DNA of 64,000 nucleotides. Source: DAOUKH01 sp965261455 (lineage in GTDB: Bacteria > Chloroflexota > Dehalococcoidia > SHYB01). A model generated the notes under the pieces. That model was not told the origin of the DNA. It saw nothing but the letters and a program-made list of their open reading frames with translations, and did no database searches. The stretch spans positions 1-64,000 of the forward strand of contig OZ253453.1 in the NCBI GenBank assembly GCA_965261455.1, given 5' to 3'. Shown in pieces: positions 35,268 through 46,190 of this stretch. Made by a program: the position numbers and the translations under genes. How positions within the stretch are numbered: position 1 is the stretch's first letter; the number at the start of each line of letters is the position of its first letter.

Positions 35268-35320
35268 CTTGCCCCCTCTCCCGCTGGGAGAGGGTTGGGG
35301 TGAGGGCGGGGGGAGGCGGG
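35268..35320. repeat. Dispersed palindromic intergenic repeat, copy b
   Basis: CTTGCCCCCTCTCCCGC arm with the TGGGAGAGGGTTGGGGTGAG continuation, almost base for base equal to the copy at 33376 (one C/T difference in the loop). The rest of 35128-35402 is GC-rich intergenic sequence with no gene that I can support. Confidence 0.65.
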
Positions 35321-35402
35321 GGCCGCCCAACCTCGCGGACCCGGCTTCCCTGAGTAACGAAAGGTCCCTCCTGGGAGAGACTGAGAGAGGGCATACGCCG
35401 CC

Positions 35403-36128
35403 CTAGCGCACCGCGCGTGCGTACCAGCCTCTCCACACCCCCTTCCGACGCCGGAACAGCGCGATGAAGAGGGGATTGGTCCTGATCTGGACCTTCCACA
35501 CCGGCCACTTGTCGAACCGGCGGCAGGACGGGCGCACCCGCGGATTCCGTAGGAACCGGACCGTGCCATCGGTCCCCTTGACGGACCGCTTGAGGCTCCA
35601 ATAGAAGTCGACGTCCTCGCCGATCCACGCCTGCTCGTCATAGCCCCCGACTTGTTCGAAGACGGACTTGCGGCAGAACTGCGTGGCACCTTGGACCATC
35701 CCCATGACCCGGCCCAAGACCCGCCAGGCGCGCAGGTGGAGCCTGACGGCAAGGCGTTGCGGCCGGTGCTCGATGTCCACGCCGCCGCCGACGCAAGCCG
35801 GGTCGCTCATCGCCGCGTGGATGGCGCCGAGGAGCGTGGGCGGCGCGGTCACGTCCGCGTCGACGAACACAAGCACGTCCCCCTCCGCATGGCGCGCCCC
35901 GGTGTTTCGGGCCCGCGAGATGCCCTGCACCGGCTCGTGGACCACCGCCGCCCCCTTGCTTCGGGCGATGGGCGCGGTCTCGTCCGTGCTGTTGTTGTCC
36001 ACGACGATCACGTCGGTCTCGGCGTCGGAGCCGGCGCGCAGGTGCGCCGCGGCGTCCTCGATCGAGTCCAGCGTCGCGCCCAGATAGGCCGCCTCGTTGA
36101 AGGCAGGGATGATGATCGTGAACTTCAC
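35403..36128 (-). CDS. Family 2 glycosyltransferase
   Basis: GT-A fold glycosyltransferase, about 241 residues. Typical segments: KFTIIIPAFNEAAYLGATLD at the N-terminus, DVIVVDNNSTDET, GISRARNTGARHAEGD, VFVDADV (metal-binding DxD) and GEDVDFYWSLKR (acceptor-side ED). No TM helices are obvious. The GTG at 36128 is preferred because it starts right at the first beta strand; an ATG at 36188 would add 20 Arg-rich residues. Sugar donor and acceptor are unknown. It is divergent from purU. Confidence 0.8.
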   Translation of the reverse strand: MKFTIIIPAFNEAAYLGATLDSIEDAAAHLRAGSDAETDVIVVDNNSTDETAPIARSKGAAVVHEPVQGISRARNTGARHAEGDVLVFVDADVTAPPTLLGAIHAAMSDPACVGGGVDIEHRPQRLAVRLHLRAWRVLGRVMGMVQGATQFCRKSVFEQVGGYDEQAWIGEDVDFYWSLKRSVKGTDGTVRFLRNPRVRPSCRRFDKWPVWKVQIRTNPLFIALFRRRKGVWRGWYARAVR

Positions 36129-36232
36129 GGGAAGCACCGTCAGTCGCCGCCGAACGCTGGGACGCCGGCTGACTCTAGGATAGAGCATGTGCCTCGCTGG
36201 ACACCATTTCGTGCCGCCCCTAAGCTACCCGC

Positions 36233-37096
36233 ATGGCGGCTCAAGGCCCGACGGCGACACTCCTCCTCTCGTGCCCCGATCAGAAGGGCCTGGTCGCGGA
36301 AGTCGCCGGCTTCATCCACGGCCACGGCGGGAATATCGTCCACGCCGATCAGCACACCGACAGCGAGCAGCGCGTCTTCCTGCAGCGCGTGGAATGGGAG
36401 CTCGACGGGTTCGATCTTTCGCGCGACGGCATTGAGCGGGAGTTCACCGCGCTGGCCCGCCGCTTTGGAATGTCGTGGAGCCTGCATTTCTCCGACTACC
36501 TGCCGCGCATCGGTGTCATGGTGTCCAAGCAGGCGCACTGCCTCTACGACCTGTTCGCCCGCGTGCGGATGGGGGAGTTGCGGGCAGAACTCCCCATCGT
36601 CGTCAGCAACCACCCCGATCTGGAGGGCGCGGCGCGCTCCTTCGGCACGGAGTTTGTTCACCTTCCCGTCACGGTTGAGACGAAGGCGGCGCAAGAGGCC
36701 GAGGCGTTCGATCGGTTCGAGGCGGCCGGGGCCGACCTTATCGTGCTGGCGCGGTACATGCAGGTCCTGACTCCGGCGGCGATTGAGCGCTACCGGAACC
36801 GCATCATCAACATCCACCACTCCTTCCTCCCCGCCTTCGCCGGCGCGCGCCCCTACCACCAGGCCTTCCGGCGCGGAGTCAAGATCATCGGCGCGACGGC
36901 CCACTACGCCACCGAGGATCTCGACCAGGGGCCGATCATCGAGCAAGACGTGGTGCGGTCCAGCCACCGCGACTCCGTGGCCGACCTCGTCCGCAAGGGC
37001 GCCGACTTGGAGAAGGTCGTGCTCGCCCGCGCCGTCGATCTCCACGTCCGCAACCGGGTCCTTACCTACGGCCGCAAGACTGCCGTCTTTGCCTAG
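36233..37096 (+). CDS. purU: Formyltetrahydrofolate deformylase
   Basis: PurU, 287 residues, hydrolyses 10-formyl-THF to THF and formate, balancing the one-carbon pool. N-terminal ACT domain: ATLLLSCPDQKGLVAEVAGFIHGHGGNIVHADQHTD. The C-terminal formyltransferase-like domain has catalytic residues in RIINIHHSFLPAF (Asn/His), GARPYHQAF and the Asp in HYATEDLDQGPIIEQD. Length and order are as in E. coli PurU. ATG at 36233. Confidence 0.95.
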   Translation: MAAQGPTATLLLSCPDQKGLVAEVAGFIHGHGGNIVHADQHTDSEQRVFLQRVEWELDGFDLSRDGIEREFTALARRFGMSWSLHFSDYLPRIGVMVSKQAHCLYDLFARVRMGELRAELPIVVSNHPDLEGAARSFGTEFVHLPVTVETKAAQEAEAFDRFEAAGADLIVLARYMQVLTPAAIERYRNRIINIHHSFLPAFAGARPYHQAFRRGVKIIGATAHYATEDLDQGPIIEQDVVRSSHRDSVADLVRKGADLEKVVLARAVDLHVRNRVLTYGRKTAVFA

Positions 37097-37197
37097 CACG
37101 CTCCGGTTGCCGCCTGAATTGAGCGCCGATATACTCCTAAAGCCCCACGATTTCTCCTAGAGGAGGCGCGCGCCCTCGACCCCGCCGGGGACTGGGC

Positions 37198-38586
37198 GTG
37201 CGGCGAGCACAGATGTACACCCGCGTACGCGACGTTCCCATAGCCCGAACGCCCGATTACACCGTCGATACCAAGGACTACTACGCGCGGCATACCACCT
37301 CGGCGGAAGAGGCGGTGAGCGCCGTCAAGTCGGGCGACCACGTGGCGATCTGCCGCGGCCGCGAACCGGAGGCGCTCGGTCTGGCGCTGGCGGCCCGCAA
37401 GGACGAGCTCCAGAACGTCAAGCTGACCGTGCCCCAGCCGGGGCGCGACAACGGGATGTTCGACGACGCCTCATGGGGCGAGAGCTTCCAGGTGCAGGTG
37501 GGTATCGTCACCAACCTGGCCCGGCCCGGAGTCGAGGACGGCTTCATCGAGTACCGGGTCAACCTCGATATGGCGGAGAGCGCCCCCGGCCTCGGCCTGA
37601 ACCCCAGCTATGGCGCCGACGTCTACATGGTCGAGGTCAGCCCGCCCGACGAGCACGGCTTCTGCAGCTTCGGTGCCTCGGTGTGGGACAAGCCGATGGC
37701 GATCAAGACCGCCAAGGCGGTGCTCGCCGAGGTCAACCCCCGCCTGATCCGCACCTACGGCGAGAATTTCGTCCACGTCAGCGAGATCGACGCCTTCGTC
37801 GAGAACGAGGCCCCCACCGGCTGGACGATCTCCCGGACCCGCAAGGCGGACATCCCACCGATGGCGAAGCGCTTCGCCGAGATAGTCGGTACGCTGGTCG
37901 AGTCGGGCGACACGATCCAGCTCGGCCTGGGCCAGGTCACCGAGTGGTTGCCGCGCGCCGGCGCGTTCGACGACCACGTCGACCTCGGCCTCTATACCGA
38001 GATCACCCCCCGCGGCACCACGGCGCTCATCGAGGGCGGCGTGATCACCAACAAGCGCAAGACCCTGCATCCCGGCAAGTGCATCGCCACCGCCGCCGGC
38101 GGCAGCCGCGATGACGTGGGCTTCATCAACGAGAACCCGCTCTTCGAGCTCTACAACGTCGAATACGTGATCAACCCGCTCACGGTGGCGAAGAACGACA
38201 ACTTCGTCGCGATAAACTCCGGCCTGATGATGGACCTGACCGGCCAGGGCACCGCCGAGTCGTTCGGCTCGTTCCAGTGGTCTGGCCCCGGCGGGCAGCC
38301 GGTGATGGCCCTGGGCGCGCTGATGGCCCGCAACGGCCGGTCGATTATCTGCCTGCCGAGTACGTCGTCCGACGGCAAGCACTCCCGCATCATGCCGCTC
38401 CTGCCGGAGGGCACCGCTGTCACCGTCCCACGCTACATGACCGACATCGTGGTGACGGAGTACGGCGTGGCCCACCTGCGGTGGAAGACCCTGCGCGAGC
38501 GGGCGCAGGAGCTCATCAAAGTCGCGCACCCCGACTTCCGCGCCGAGCTGGAGAAGGCGGCGCGCTCCCGTTTCTGGCCCCACTAG
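37198..38586 (+). CDS. Acetyl-CoA hydrolase/CoA-transferase family (4-hydroxybutyrate CoA-transferase-like)
   Basis: 462-residue class I CoA-transferase of the acetyl-CoA hydrolase branch. Likely catalytic Glu268 in LGLYTEITPRGTTALIEGG, followed by VITNKRKTLHPGK as in 4-hydroxybutyrate CoA-transferase. NPLTVAKNDNFVAINSGLMMDLTGQ and GGQPVMALGALMARNGRSI form the CoA-binding half. It moves CoA from acetyl-CoA to a short carboxylic acid or hydrolyses acyl-CoA. GTG 37198 is used; ATG 37213 is possible. It lies 21 bases before a MaoC-like gene, so the two probably act on linked acyl-CoA steps. Confidence 0.85.
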   Translation: MRRAQMYTRVRDVPIARTPDYTVDTKDYYARHTTSAEEAVSAVKSGDHVAICRGREPEALGLALAARKDELQNVKLTVPQPGRDNGMFDDASWGESFQVQVGIVTNLARPGVEDGFIEYRVNLDMAESAPGLGLNPSYGADVYMVEVSPPDEHGFCSFGASVWDKPMAIKTAKAVLAEVNPRLIRTYGENFVHVSEIDAFVENEAPTGWTISRTRKADIPPMAKRFAEIVGTLVESGDTIQLGLGQVTEWLPRAGAFDDHVDLGLYTEITPRGTTALIEGGVITNKRKTLHPGKCIATAAGGSRDDVGFINENPLFELYNVEYVINPLTVAKNDNFVAINSGLMMDLTGQGTAESFGSFQWSGPGGQPVMALGALMARNGRSIICLPSTSSDGKHSRIMPLLPEGTAVTVPRYMTDIVVTEYGVAHLRWKTLRERAQELIKVAHPDFRAELEKAARSRFWPH

Positions 38587-38607
38587 CACAACATCGAGGA
38601 TACGACC

Positions 38608-39753
38608 ATGACCACTATCGATCAGAACGTCGACAGCAAGCTCACCGACGAAGTCATCGCCAAGTACCGCGCGCGCATCGGCGAGGTGACGCCGATTACC
38701 GAGGCCTGGAACTCGGAGGCTACCTACGACACGATCCGCCACTTCGCCAACGGCATCGGCGACGACAATCCGCTGTGGAACGACGAGGAGTACGCCAAGG
38801 GCACGCCCTACGGCGACATGATCGCGCCGCCGAGCTTCCTGTTCACCTGCAATCAAGGACCGCTCTCCCGCGGGCGTACCTCGGGCGGCTTCCGGGGCTT
38901 CACCGGCGTCCACCGTTACTGGTCGTCGGACGGCTGGGAATACTTCCATCCCATCAAGCGCGGCGACCGCATCCACGGCGAGACGTATCTCACCGACTTC
39001 ATCGAGCACAAGAGCGCCTACGCGGGCCGCACCATCGAGGACAGCGCCACCCAGACCTTCTACAACCAGCGCGGCGAGAAGATCGCGACGCACCGCCTGA
39101 ACTTCATCAACTTCGAGCGCTCCACGGCGGCCAGGGCGGGGAAGTACAAGGACATGGGCGAGCACGTCTGGACGCAGGACGAGCTCGAAAGCCTGTGGGC
39201 CGACATCGAGAAGGAGGAGCGCCGAGGCGCGGAGCCCCGTTACTGGGAAGACGTCGAAGTGGGCGGCGAGATCCCCTGGGTGGTAAAGGGGCCGCTCTCA
39301 CAGTGCGAGGTGGTCGCGTGGCACGCCGGCTGGGGCGGCCTCTTCCTCATGGCGTCGGAGATCGCGCAGCGCACCGTCCAGAAGCACCCCAAGGCCAACG
39401 TGCCCGACATCCACAACAATGCCCCCGACTTCCCCATGCGGGCGCATTGGGACCGTGAGTGGGCCCGCATGGTCGGAGCGCGCTCGGCCTACGACTTCGG
39501 CGGCCAGCGCGTCGCGTGGATCATCAACGGCCTCACCAACTGGGGCGGCGACGACGCCATGGTCCGCGGCATCGACGCTAAGTTCGTCAAGATGAACGTC
39601 CTCGGCGACGCCACCTGGTGTCATGCCAGGATCAAGGGCAAGGAAATGGTCGACGGTGAGCCCCTCGTCTTCTTCGAATGCTGGGGCGCCAACCAGGAAG
39701 GCGACGTAACCGTCACCGCCGAAGCCAAGATGCGCCTGCCAAGCCGCGCTTAG
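38608..39753 (+). CDS. MaoC-like double-hotdog acyl-CoA hydratase/dehydratase family protein
   Basis: 381 residues with two hotdog domains. The first has TYDTIRHFANGIGDDNPLWNDEEYA and IAPPSFLF, which match the MaoC hydratase loop (D..NP.H.D). The second begins near YWEDVEVGGEIPWVVKGPLSQ and ends CWGANQEGDVTVTAEAKM. In the first domain the usual catalytic Asp/His pair D..NP(I/L)H is DNPLW, so His is replaced by Trp. Activity as a normal enoyl-CoA hydratase is therefore uncertain. It may bind CoA esters or hydrate unusual substrates. It directly follows the CoA-transferase gene. Confidence 0.8.
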   Translation: MTTIDQNVDSKLTDEVIAKYRARIGEVTPITEAWNSEATYDTIRHFANGIGDDNPLWNDEEYAKGTPYGDMIAPPSFLFTCNQGPLSRGRTSGGFRGFTGVHRYWSSDGWEYFHPIKRGDRIHGETYLTDFIEHKSAYAGRTIEDSATQTFYNQRGEKIATHRLNFINFERSTAARAGKYKDMGEHVWTQDELESLWADIEKEERRGAEPRYWEDVEVGGEIPWVVKGPLSQCEVVAWHAGWGGLFLMASEIAQRTVQKHPKANVPDIHNNAPDFPMRAHWDREWARMVGARSAYDFGGQRVAWIINGLTNWGGDDAMVRGIDAKFVKMNVLGDATWCHARIKGKEMVDGEPLVFFECWGANQEGDVTVTAEAKMRLPSRA

Positions 39754-39769
39754 CGCCAGAGTCCGGCGC

Positions 39770-41758
<1,989 letters not shown>

Positions 41759-41863
41759 GGTCGCCGCCGATCATTATAGTGAGAAGATGCGGAGACGCCG
41801 CAGCTCGCGCAATGGCCGCGTGTCGCGCCTGCCGCCCGCCCTCCAACCTGCGTCCCCTCCGGC

Positions 41864-41896
41864 CTCTCCCCCTCTGGGGGAGAGGCCGGAGGGCCG
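41864..41896. repeat. Dispersed palindromic intergenic repeat, copy c
   Basis: GCCTCTCCCCCTCTGGGGGAGAGGC hairpin arms (CCTCTCCCCC and GGGGGAGAGG), followed by CGGAGGGC. It lies in the gap between recQ and the second DUF35 gene and is closely related to the copies at 56098 and 63736. Confidence 0.6.
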
Positions 41897-41914
41897 TCTC
41901 TCCCGCCTACTGCC

Positions 41915-42337
41915 CTAGCCGACGGGCTCGAAGCGGAAGAACGTGACGTCGTCGTGGTCTTCCCACGCGACCTTCACCGGCATGCCGATGTAGAGGTCGT
42001 CGTTCTCGCAGTTGATCACGTTGCTGGTGAGCTTGACCCCGCCGCAATCGTTGAGCTGCACGATGGCGGCGTTGTACGGCACCGAGCCGCGCACCGCCGG
42101 GTGTACGGCATGAGGCACGATGATGAACGACCAGACCTCGCCGACGCCGGCGGACTCGACGAACGAGTGCTTGAACGAGAGGCACTGCGAGCAGACCGGC
42201 GTGGGGTTGTGGCGGTAGGCCCCGCACTGTCCGCAGCGTTGGATGAGGAGCTTGTGCTCCTTGCAGCCTTCCCAGAACTCCGCCGTGTCGCGCTCCATTG
42301 CCGGGAGCGGCATGCCGTCGCCGAAGTAGTTGCTCAT
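41915..42337 (-). CDS. DUF35 OB-fold/zinc-ribbon protein, second copy
   Basis: 140 residues. N-terminal helix AEFWEGCKEHKLLIQ, zinc ribbon knuckles CGQC and CSQC 15 residues apart, then an OB fold (GEVWSFIIVPHAVHPAVRG, VPYNAAIVQLND). Same architecture as 33549-33956 but diverged. It follows a thiolase-fold gene on the same strand, repeating the DUF35/thiolase arrangement. Likely the acyl-CoA-binding partner of that protein. Confidence 0.85.
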   Translation of the reverse strand: MSNYFGDGMPLPAMERDTAEFWEGCKEHKLLIQRCGQCGAYRHNPTPVCSQCLSFKHSFVESAGVGEVWSFIIVPHAVHPAVRGSVPYNAAIVQLNDCGGVKLTSNVINCENDDLYIGMPVKVAWEDHDDVTFFRFEPVG

Positions 42338-42371
42338 GGAATGCTCCTGAGGAGAAGCCGCGGGGGGCCGG

Positions 42372-43550
42372 CTAGTTGCGAAGAATCAGCCCGCTCGACG
42401 GGGGCGCCGCCGGTCCGGCTACCACCAGGCACGTCTCCGCACCCTCGACCTGCGACGTCGAATCGCCGCGCATCTGCCGCACGCCCTCGACCACCATTTC
42501 GAGGCCGTGGATGTAGGCCTCCGCGAGATTCCCGCCGCTGGTGTTGATCGGCAGCGAGCCGTTGGGGTAGTCGATGTTGCCGTCTTCGATGAACGGGCCT
42601 CCCTCGCCCTTCTTGCAGAACCCGAAGTCCTCGATGGCCATCAATACTTGGCCGGTGAAGTTCTCGTAGAACTGCGCCACGTCGATGTCGTTGGGACCAA
42701 TGCCCGCCCGCTCGTAGCAATCGCGGGCGGTCTCGACGAGTCCCGACGACGTCCACGTGCTTGCGGGCCGCGAGTGTTCATCGTTCCCGTCGCGGTAGCC
42801 TGCCCCGTGGGCCGCCCCCGCGATGTAGACCGGCTTGCGCTTGAGGGACTTGGCGCGCTCGGCGCTGACCACCACCACGGCGCAGGCCCCGTCGTTCTCC
42901 TGGCAGCAATCGTAGAGATGGTACGGGTCGGCGATCATGCGTGAGTTCTGGTGGTCTTCCAGCGTGATGGGACGACCGTACATAACCGCCCGCGGGTTGC
43001 GCTGCGCGTTGGCGTAGGAGTTGACCGAGATGCGGCCGAGCTGCTCGCTGGTGGTGCCGAACTCGTACATGTGCCGGCGAGCCTGCAGGGCGTAGCGGTG
43101 GACCGCCGCGATCACGCCGAAGGGCATGGTGAAGGCGTTGGACCCTCCGTAGCGCGTCGCTCCCGTCCGAGCCGCGCCCTGCCCGAAGCGCCCGAACTGC
43201 CCCTGGCATAGCGAGCGGTAGCAGACCACCGCGTCGGCGCTGCCGCTGTAGACCGCCATCGCCGCGTGATGGATGACGCCGCACGTCGAGTTGCCCCCGC
43301 CGGGGTACAGGCTGGCGAACCGCAGTTGCCTCACGCCCAGCGTCTGCGCCAGCGTCATCGGGTTGTTGCGGTCGGCGCTGTAGGTGACGAAGCCGTCGAT
43401 GTCCTGCATCCGCAGGCCGGAGTCGTCGACGGCCTTAGTGACGGCTTCGCAGCACAGTTGGAACTCGCTGCGCTCAATCTGGCCCCAACGGGTGTATTCA
43501 GTCTCGCCGATTCCGACGATCGCGGTCTGGTCTCGCATTGGCCAGGACAT
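42372..43550 (-). CDS. Thiolase-fold protein (SCP-x-like), second copy paired with DUF35
   Basis: 392 residues. AIVGIGETEYTRWG start, DSGLRMQDIDGFVTYSAD, then LYPGGGNSTCGVIHHAAMAVYSG, where a cysteine is present near the expected nucleophile position. The C-terminal block SGGNLAEAYIHGLEMVVEGVRQMRG is like the first copy. Whether this Cys aligns with the thiolase nucleophile needs a structural alignment. If so, the two paralogues differ in mechanism. ATG 43550. 34 bases separate it from the DUF35 gene. Confidence 0.82.
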   Translation of the reverse strand: MSWPMRDQTAIVGIGETEYTRWGQIERSEFQLCCEAVTKAVDDSGLRMQDIDGFVTYSADRNNPMTLAQTLGVRQLRFASLYPGGGNSTCGVIHHAAMAVYSGSADAVVCYRSLCQGQFGRFGQGAARTGATRYGGSNAFTMPFGVIAAVHRYALQARRHMYEFGTTSEQLGRISVNSYANAQRNPRAVMYGRPITLEDHQNSRMIADPYHLYDCCQENDGACAVVVVSAERAKSLKRKPVYIAGAAHGAGYRDGNDEHSRPASTWTSSGLVETARDCYERAGIGPNDIDVAQFYENFTGQVLMAIEDFGFCKKGEGGPFIEDGNIDYPNGSLPINTSGGNLAEAYIHGLEMVVEGVRQMRGDSTSQVEGAETCLVVAGPAAPPSSGLILRN

Positions 43551-43627
43551 AGGCGCTCCACAGGTTATGGGATGAGGGGCACGAGCATTGTAAGCGGGGC
43601 AAATGCACTGTCAAGAAAAACGCCGAC

Positions 43628-43680
43628 CGCCGCCTCTCCCTCTCTGAGGGAGGCTGAAGGAGGGCGAGCGCCGCCAGGCG
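43628..43680. repeat. Dispersed intergenic repeat, copy d (degenerate)
   Basis: CCTCTCCCTCTCTGAGGGAGG pairs with itself imperfectly, followed by CTGAAGGAGGGCGAGCGCCG. Same plan as the other intergenic elements, but with a weaker stem. Confidence 0.45.
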
Positions 43681-43698
43681 AGCGCGGTGCGGCGGCCG

Positions 43699-44055
43699 TT
43701 ACTCGGCGCTGCCGGGCAGGAGAGAGAGAATGTCGTCGGGGAGCTCGTCCACGTGGTGGAAGTCGAACCCCGCCTGCTTGGCGAAGTAGCGGTCCATCTC
43801 GGTGTCGCCGAAGTGGATGTGGTGGGTGGCGCCGAAGCGCTCCTTGATCTCGTCGAGCCGGTGCTTGAGGCTCACGAAATCGACTTCCATCTCGTGCTCT
43901 TCCCAGAGTTGGGCCTGGTTGCTGACGGGCCGGTCGGATGCGCTGCCGACGATGCATCCCATGCTTTTCGCCTGCCGGACGACGTCCACGGTGATCACGC
44001 CGGGGGGCTGTCCGAAGATCATGGTACCGTCTATGTCGAAGCTGATGAGGGTCAA
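43699..44055 (-). CDS. HAD-superfamily hydrolase-like protein (small)
   Basis: 118 residues. The N-terminal SFDIDGTM is HAD motif I (DxD), and HFGDTEMDRYFAKQAGF is motif IV (GD..D). SASDRPVSN is a plausible motif II. The cap domain is minimal. TTG 44055 is chosen because GGAGGAC stands 9 bases upstream; a TTG at 44106 would add 17 poor residues. Motif III lysine is not obvious (possibly in SLKHRLDEIKERFG). Probably a phosphatase; substrate unknown. Confidence 0.7.
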   Translation of the reverse strand: MTLISFDIDGTMIFGQPPGVITVDVVRQAKSMGCIVGSASDRPVSNQAQLWEEHEMEVDFVSLKHRLDEIKERFGATHHIHFGDTEMDRYFAKQAGFDFHHVDELPDDILSLLPGSAE

Positions 44056-44178
44056 AGTACGGTCCTCCAACGGCAGATTCTCACATAGGCGGCCCGCCAC
44101 GGTCAAATTGACCGGGTTCCCGCTTCAGGGCTGTGGACTCCCACTTTCGCGGGAATACCGAGGGCAGCCGCTGCGCGC

Positions 44179-45711
44179 CTAGGCCTTGGCGCGGCGGCTC
44201 GTGCCGGTGGGACCGTCTTCGAGGAGGACGCCGAGGGCGTCGAGGCGGTCGCGGATGGTGTCGGCTAGGCCGAACTCCTTGGCCTCCCTCGCCGCCGTCC
44301 TGGCCTCGACGAGCAGGTCGAGGAGGGCGTCGGCGTCGGCGACCTTCTCGCCCGCGCTCCAGCGAGTGCCGTCGGTGCCGTCTTCCAGACTCACGCCGAG
44401 AGCGGCGAGGCGGTCGCGAACCATGTCGGCGAGGTCGAACCGCTTAACGCCGCGGAAGGCGGCGCGCGTTTCGACGAGGAGGTCGAGGGCGGGCCCGGCC
44501 TCGGCGTCGGCGAGCTTGGGTGTTTCGAGGGTGAGGCCGAGGACGCCGGTCATTTCGAGGAGCGCGGCCTGGGCCCCGGCGACGTCACGGCCCTCCTCCG
44601 AGGCCCGGTTGATGTCGCGGGCGAGGTCGAAGAGGGCGGCCACGGCCTGCGGCGTGTTGAAGTCGTCGTCCATGGCGCGGATGAAGCGCTCGCGGTGCTC
44701 CGCCGCGTCGAGCGTGCCGTTCCCGTCCGCCTTCGCCTTTGCCGCCACGGCGTAGCGGAGCCGTTGCGCGCCGCGGCCGGCGCCGCGCACGTTCTCCTCG
44801 CTGAACTTGAGCGGGCTGCGGTAGTACGAGCTCAGGACGAAGAGGCGGATGGCGTCCGGGTTGTGCCGGTCGAGGGCCTCGCGCACCGTGATGAGGTTGC
44901 CCAGCGACTTGCTCATTTTCTCGTCGCCTAGCTGGAGGAGGCCGTTGTGCATCCAGAACCGGACGAAGGGAGTCTTGCCGGTGAAGGACTCGCTCTGGGC
45001 GATCTCGTTTTCATGGTGAGGAAAGACGAGGTCGGCCCCGCCGCCGTGGATGTCGATGGTCTCGCCGAGGTGGCGCAGTGCCATGGCGCTGCACTCGATG
45101 TGCCAGCCGGGGCGTCCGGGACCCCAGGGGCTGGGCCACGCGGGCTCGCCCTCTTTGGCGCCCTTCCAGAGGGCGAAATCGAGCGGGTCTTCCTTGCGGG
45201 CGCCGAGTTCCACGCGCGCGCCGGAGAGCATGCCTTCGAGGGTGCGGTGACTGAGCGCGCCGTAGTCCTCGTCTTGCCGCACCTTGAAGTAGACGTCGCC
45301 CTCCGCCGCGTAGGCGTACCCGGCCTCGATGAGACCCTCGATGAGCTCGATGATCTTCGGCAGTTCCTCGGTGGCGCGGGGGTAGACGTGAGCGGGCCGG
45401 ATGTTGAGATCGGCCATCTCCTCGTGGAAGTCGGCGATGTGGCGGCCCGCGAGCTCCGAAGGCTCGACGCCGAGGCGGGCGGCGCGCTCGATGATCTTGT
45501 CGTCGATGTCGGTGAAGTTCTGCACGTGCTTGACGGCGAAGCCGCGCCATTCGAGGTAGCGGCGTACCACGTCAAAAATGATGTAGCTCATGGCGTGGCC
45601 GATGTGGGCCGGGGAGTACGGCGTGATGCCGCAGACGTACATGCGGACGGTCTCGCCGTCGAACGGCGCGAAGTCGGTCTTGGCGCGCGTCAGGGTGTTG
45701 AAGACTTGCAT
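44179..45711 (-). CDS. cysS: Cysteinyl-tRNA synthetase with duplicated C-terminal segment
   Basis: CysRS, 510 residues, charges tRNA-Cys. Zinc Cys27 (YVCGITPY), HIGH at 36-39, ECSAMA, HGGGADLVFPHHENE and KMSKSLGN are all present. The start is ATG 45711, overlapping the ispF stop by one base (TGATG); the longer open frame to 45924 is antisense-like. Unusual: the C-terminal motif LVE.R.A.R..K.F.LAD..RDRL.ALGV.LEDG occurs twice, at about 412-455 and 467-510, separated by 11 residues. Normal CysRS has one. This repeat probably duplicates the anticodon-end hairpin. Confidence 0.95.
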   Translation of the reverse strand: MQVFNTLTRAKTDFAPFDGETVRMYVCGITPYSPAHIGHAMSYIIFDVVRRYLEWRGFAVKHVQNFTDIDDKIIERAARLGVEPSELAGRHIADFHEEMADLNIRPAHVYPRATEELPKIIELIEGLIEAGYAYAAEGDVYFKVRQDEDYGALSHRTLEGMLSGARVELGARKEDPLDFALWKGAKEGEPAWPSPWGPGRPGWHIECSAMALRHLGETIDIHGGGADLVFPHHENEIAQSESFTGKTPFVRFWMHNGLLQLGDEKMSKSLGNLITVREALDRHNPDAIRLFVLSSYYRSPLKFSEENVRGAGRGAQRLRYAVAAKAKADGNGTLDAAEHRERFIRAMDDDFNTPQAVAALFDLARDINRASEEGRDVAGAQAALLEMTGVLGLTLETPKLADAEAGPALDLLVETRAAFRGVKRFDLADMVRDRLAALGVSLEDGTDGTRWSAGEKVADADALLDLLVEARTAAREAKEFGLADTIRDRLDALGVLLEDGPTGTSRRAKA

Positions 45712-46190
45712 CAGGAGTCGGATTCGATCAGCGCGACGGCCTGGGCCGAGACGCCGTCCCGCGTCCCCTCGAATCCCAGGCCGTTCGACGTCTTGGCCTT
45801 GACGCTGACGCGGGAGTCCTCGACGCCGAGCGCCGCGCCGATCCGTTTTCGTATCTCGGGGAGGTAGGGCGCCAGCTTTGGCTTCTGAAGAATAATTGTA
45901 GCATCGACGTTTCCCACCCGCCAACGGCGCTCCCGGAGGAGGGCCGCGGCGTGTTCGAGGAACGTCAGGCTGGGCGCGTCCTTGTACCGGGGGTCATTCG
46001 GGGGGAAGTGTTGGCCGATGTCGCCCAGGCCGGCGGCGCCAAGGAGGGCGTCGACGATGGCGTGCGACAGCGGGTCGGCGTCGCTGTGGCCCTCGGGGCC
46101 GAGATCGGAAGGCACGACGACCCCGGCGAGCGTGAGGGGACGGCCCGCCACGAGCGGGTGGGCGTCCCAGCCCATGCCGACGCGGATCAC
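45711..46190 (-). CDS. ispF: 2-C-methyl-D-erythritol 2,4-cyclodiphosphate synthase
   Basis: IspF, 159 residues, fifth step of the MEP isoprenoid pathway. GMGWDAHPLVAGRPL provides Asp/His of the zinc site. GHSDADPLSHAIVDALLGAAGLGDIGQHFPP is the family signature. Then KTSNGLGFEGTRDGVSAQAVAL. GTG 46190 overlaps the ispD stop (GTGA), and its own stop overlaps the cysS start, so ispD-ispF-cysS are translationally coupled. Confidence 0.95.
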   Translation of the reverse strand: MIRVGMGWDAHPLVAGRPLTLAGVVVPSDLGPEGHSDADPLSHAIVDALLGAAGLGDIGQHFPPNDPRYKDAPSLTFLEHAAALLRERRWRVGNVDATIILQKPKLAPYLPEIRKRIGAALGVEDSRVSVKAKTSNGLGFEGTRDGVSAQAVALIESDS

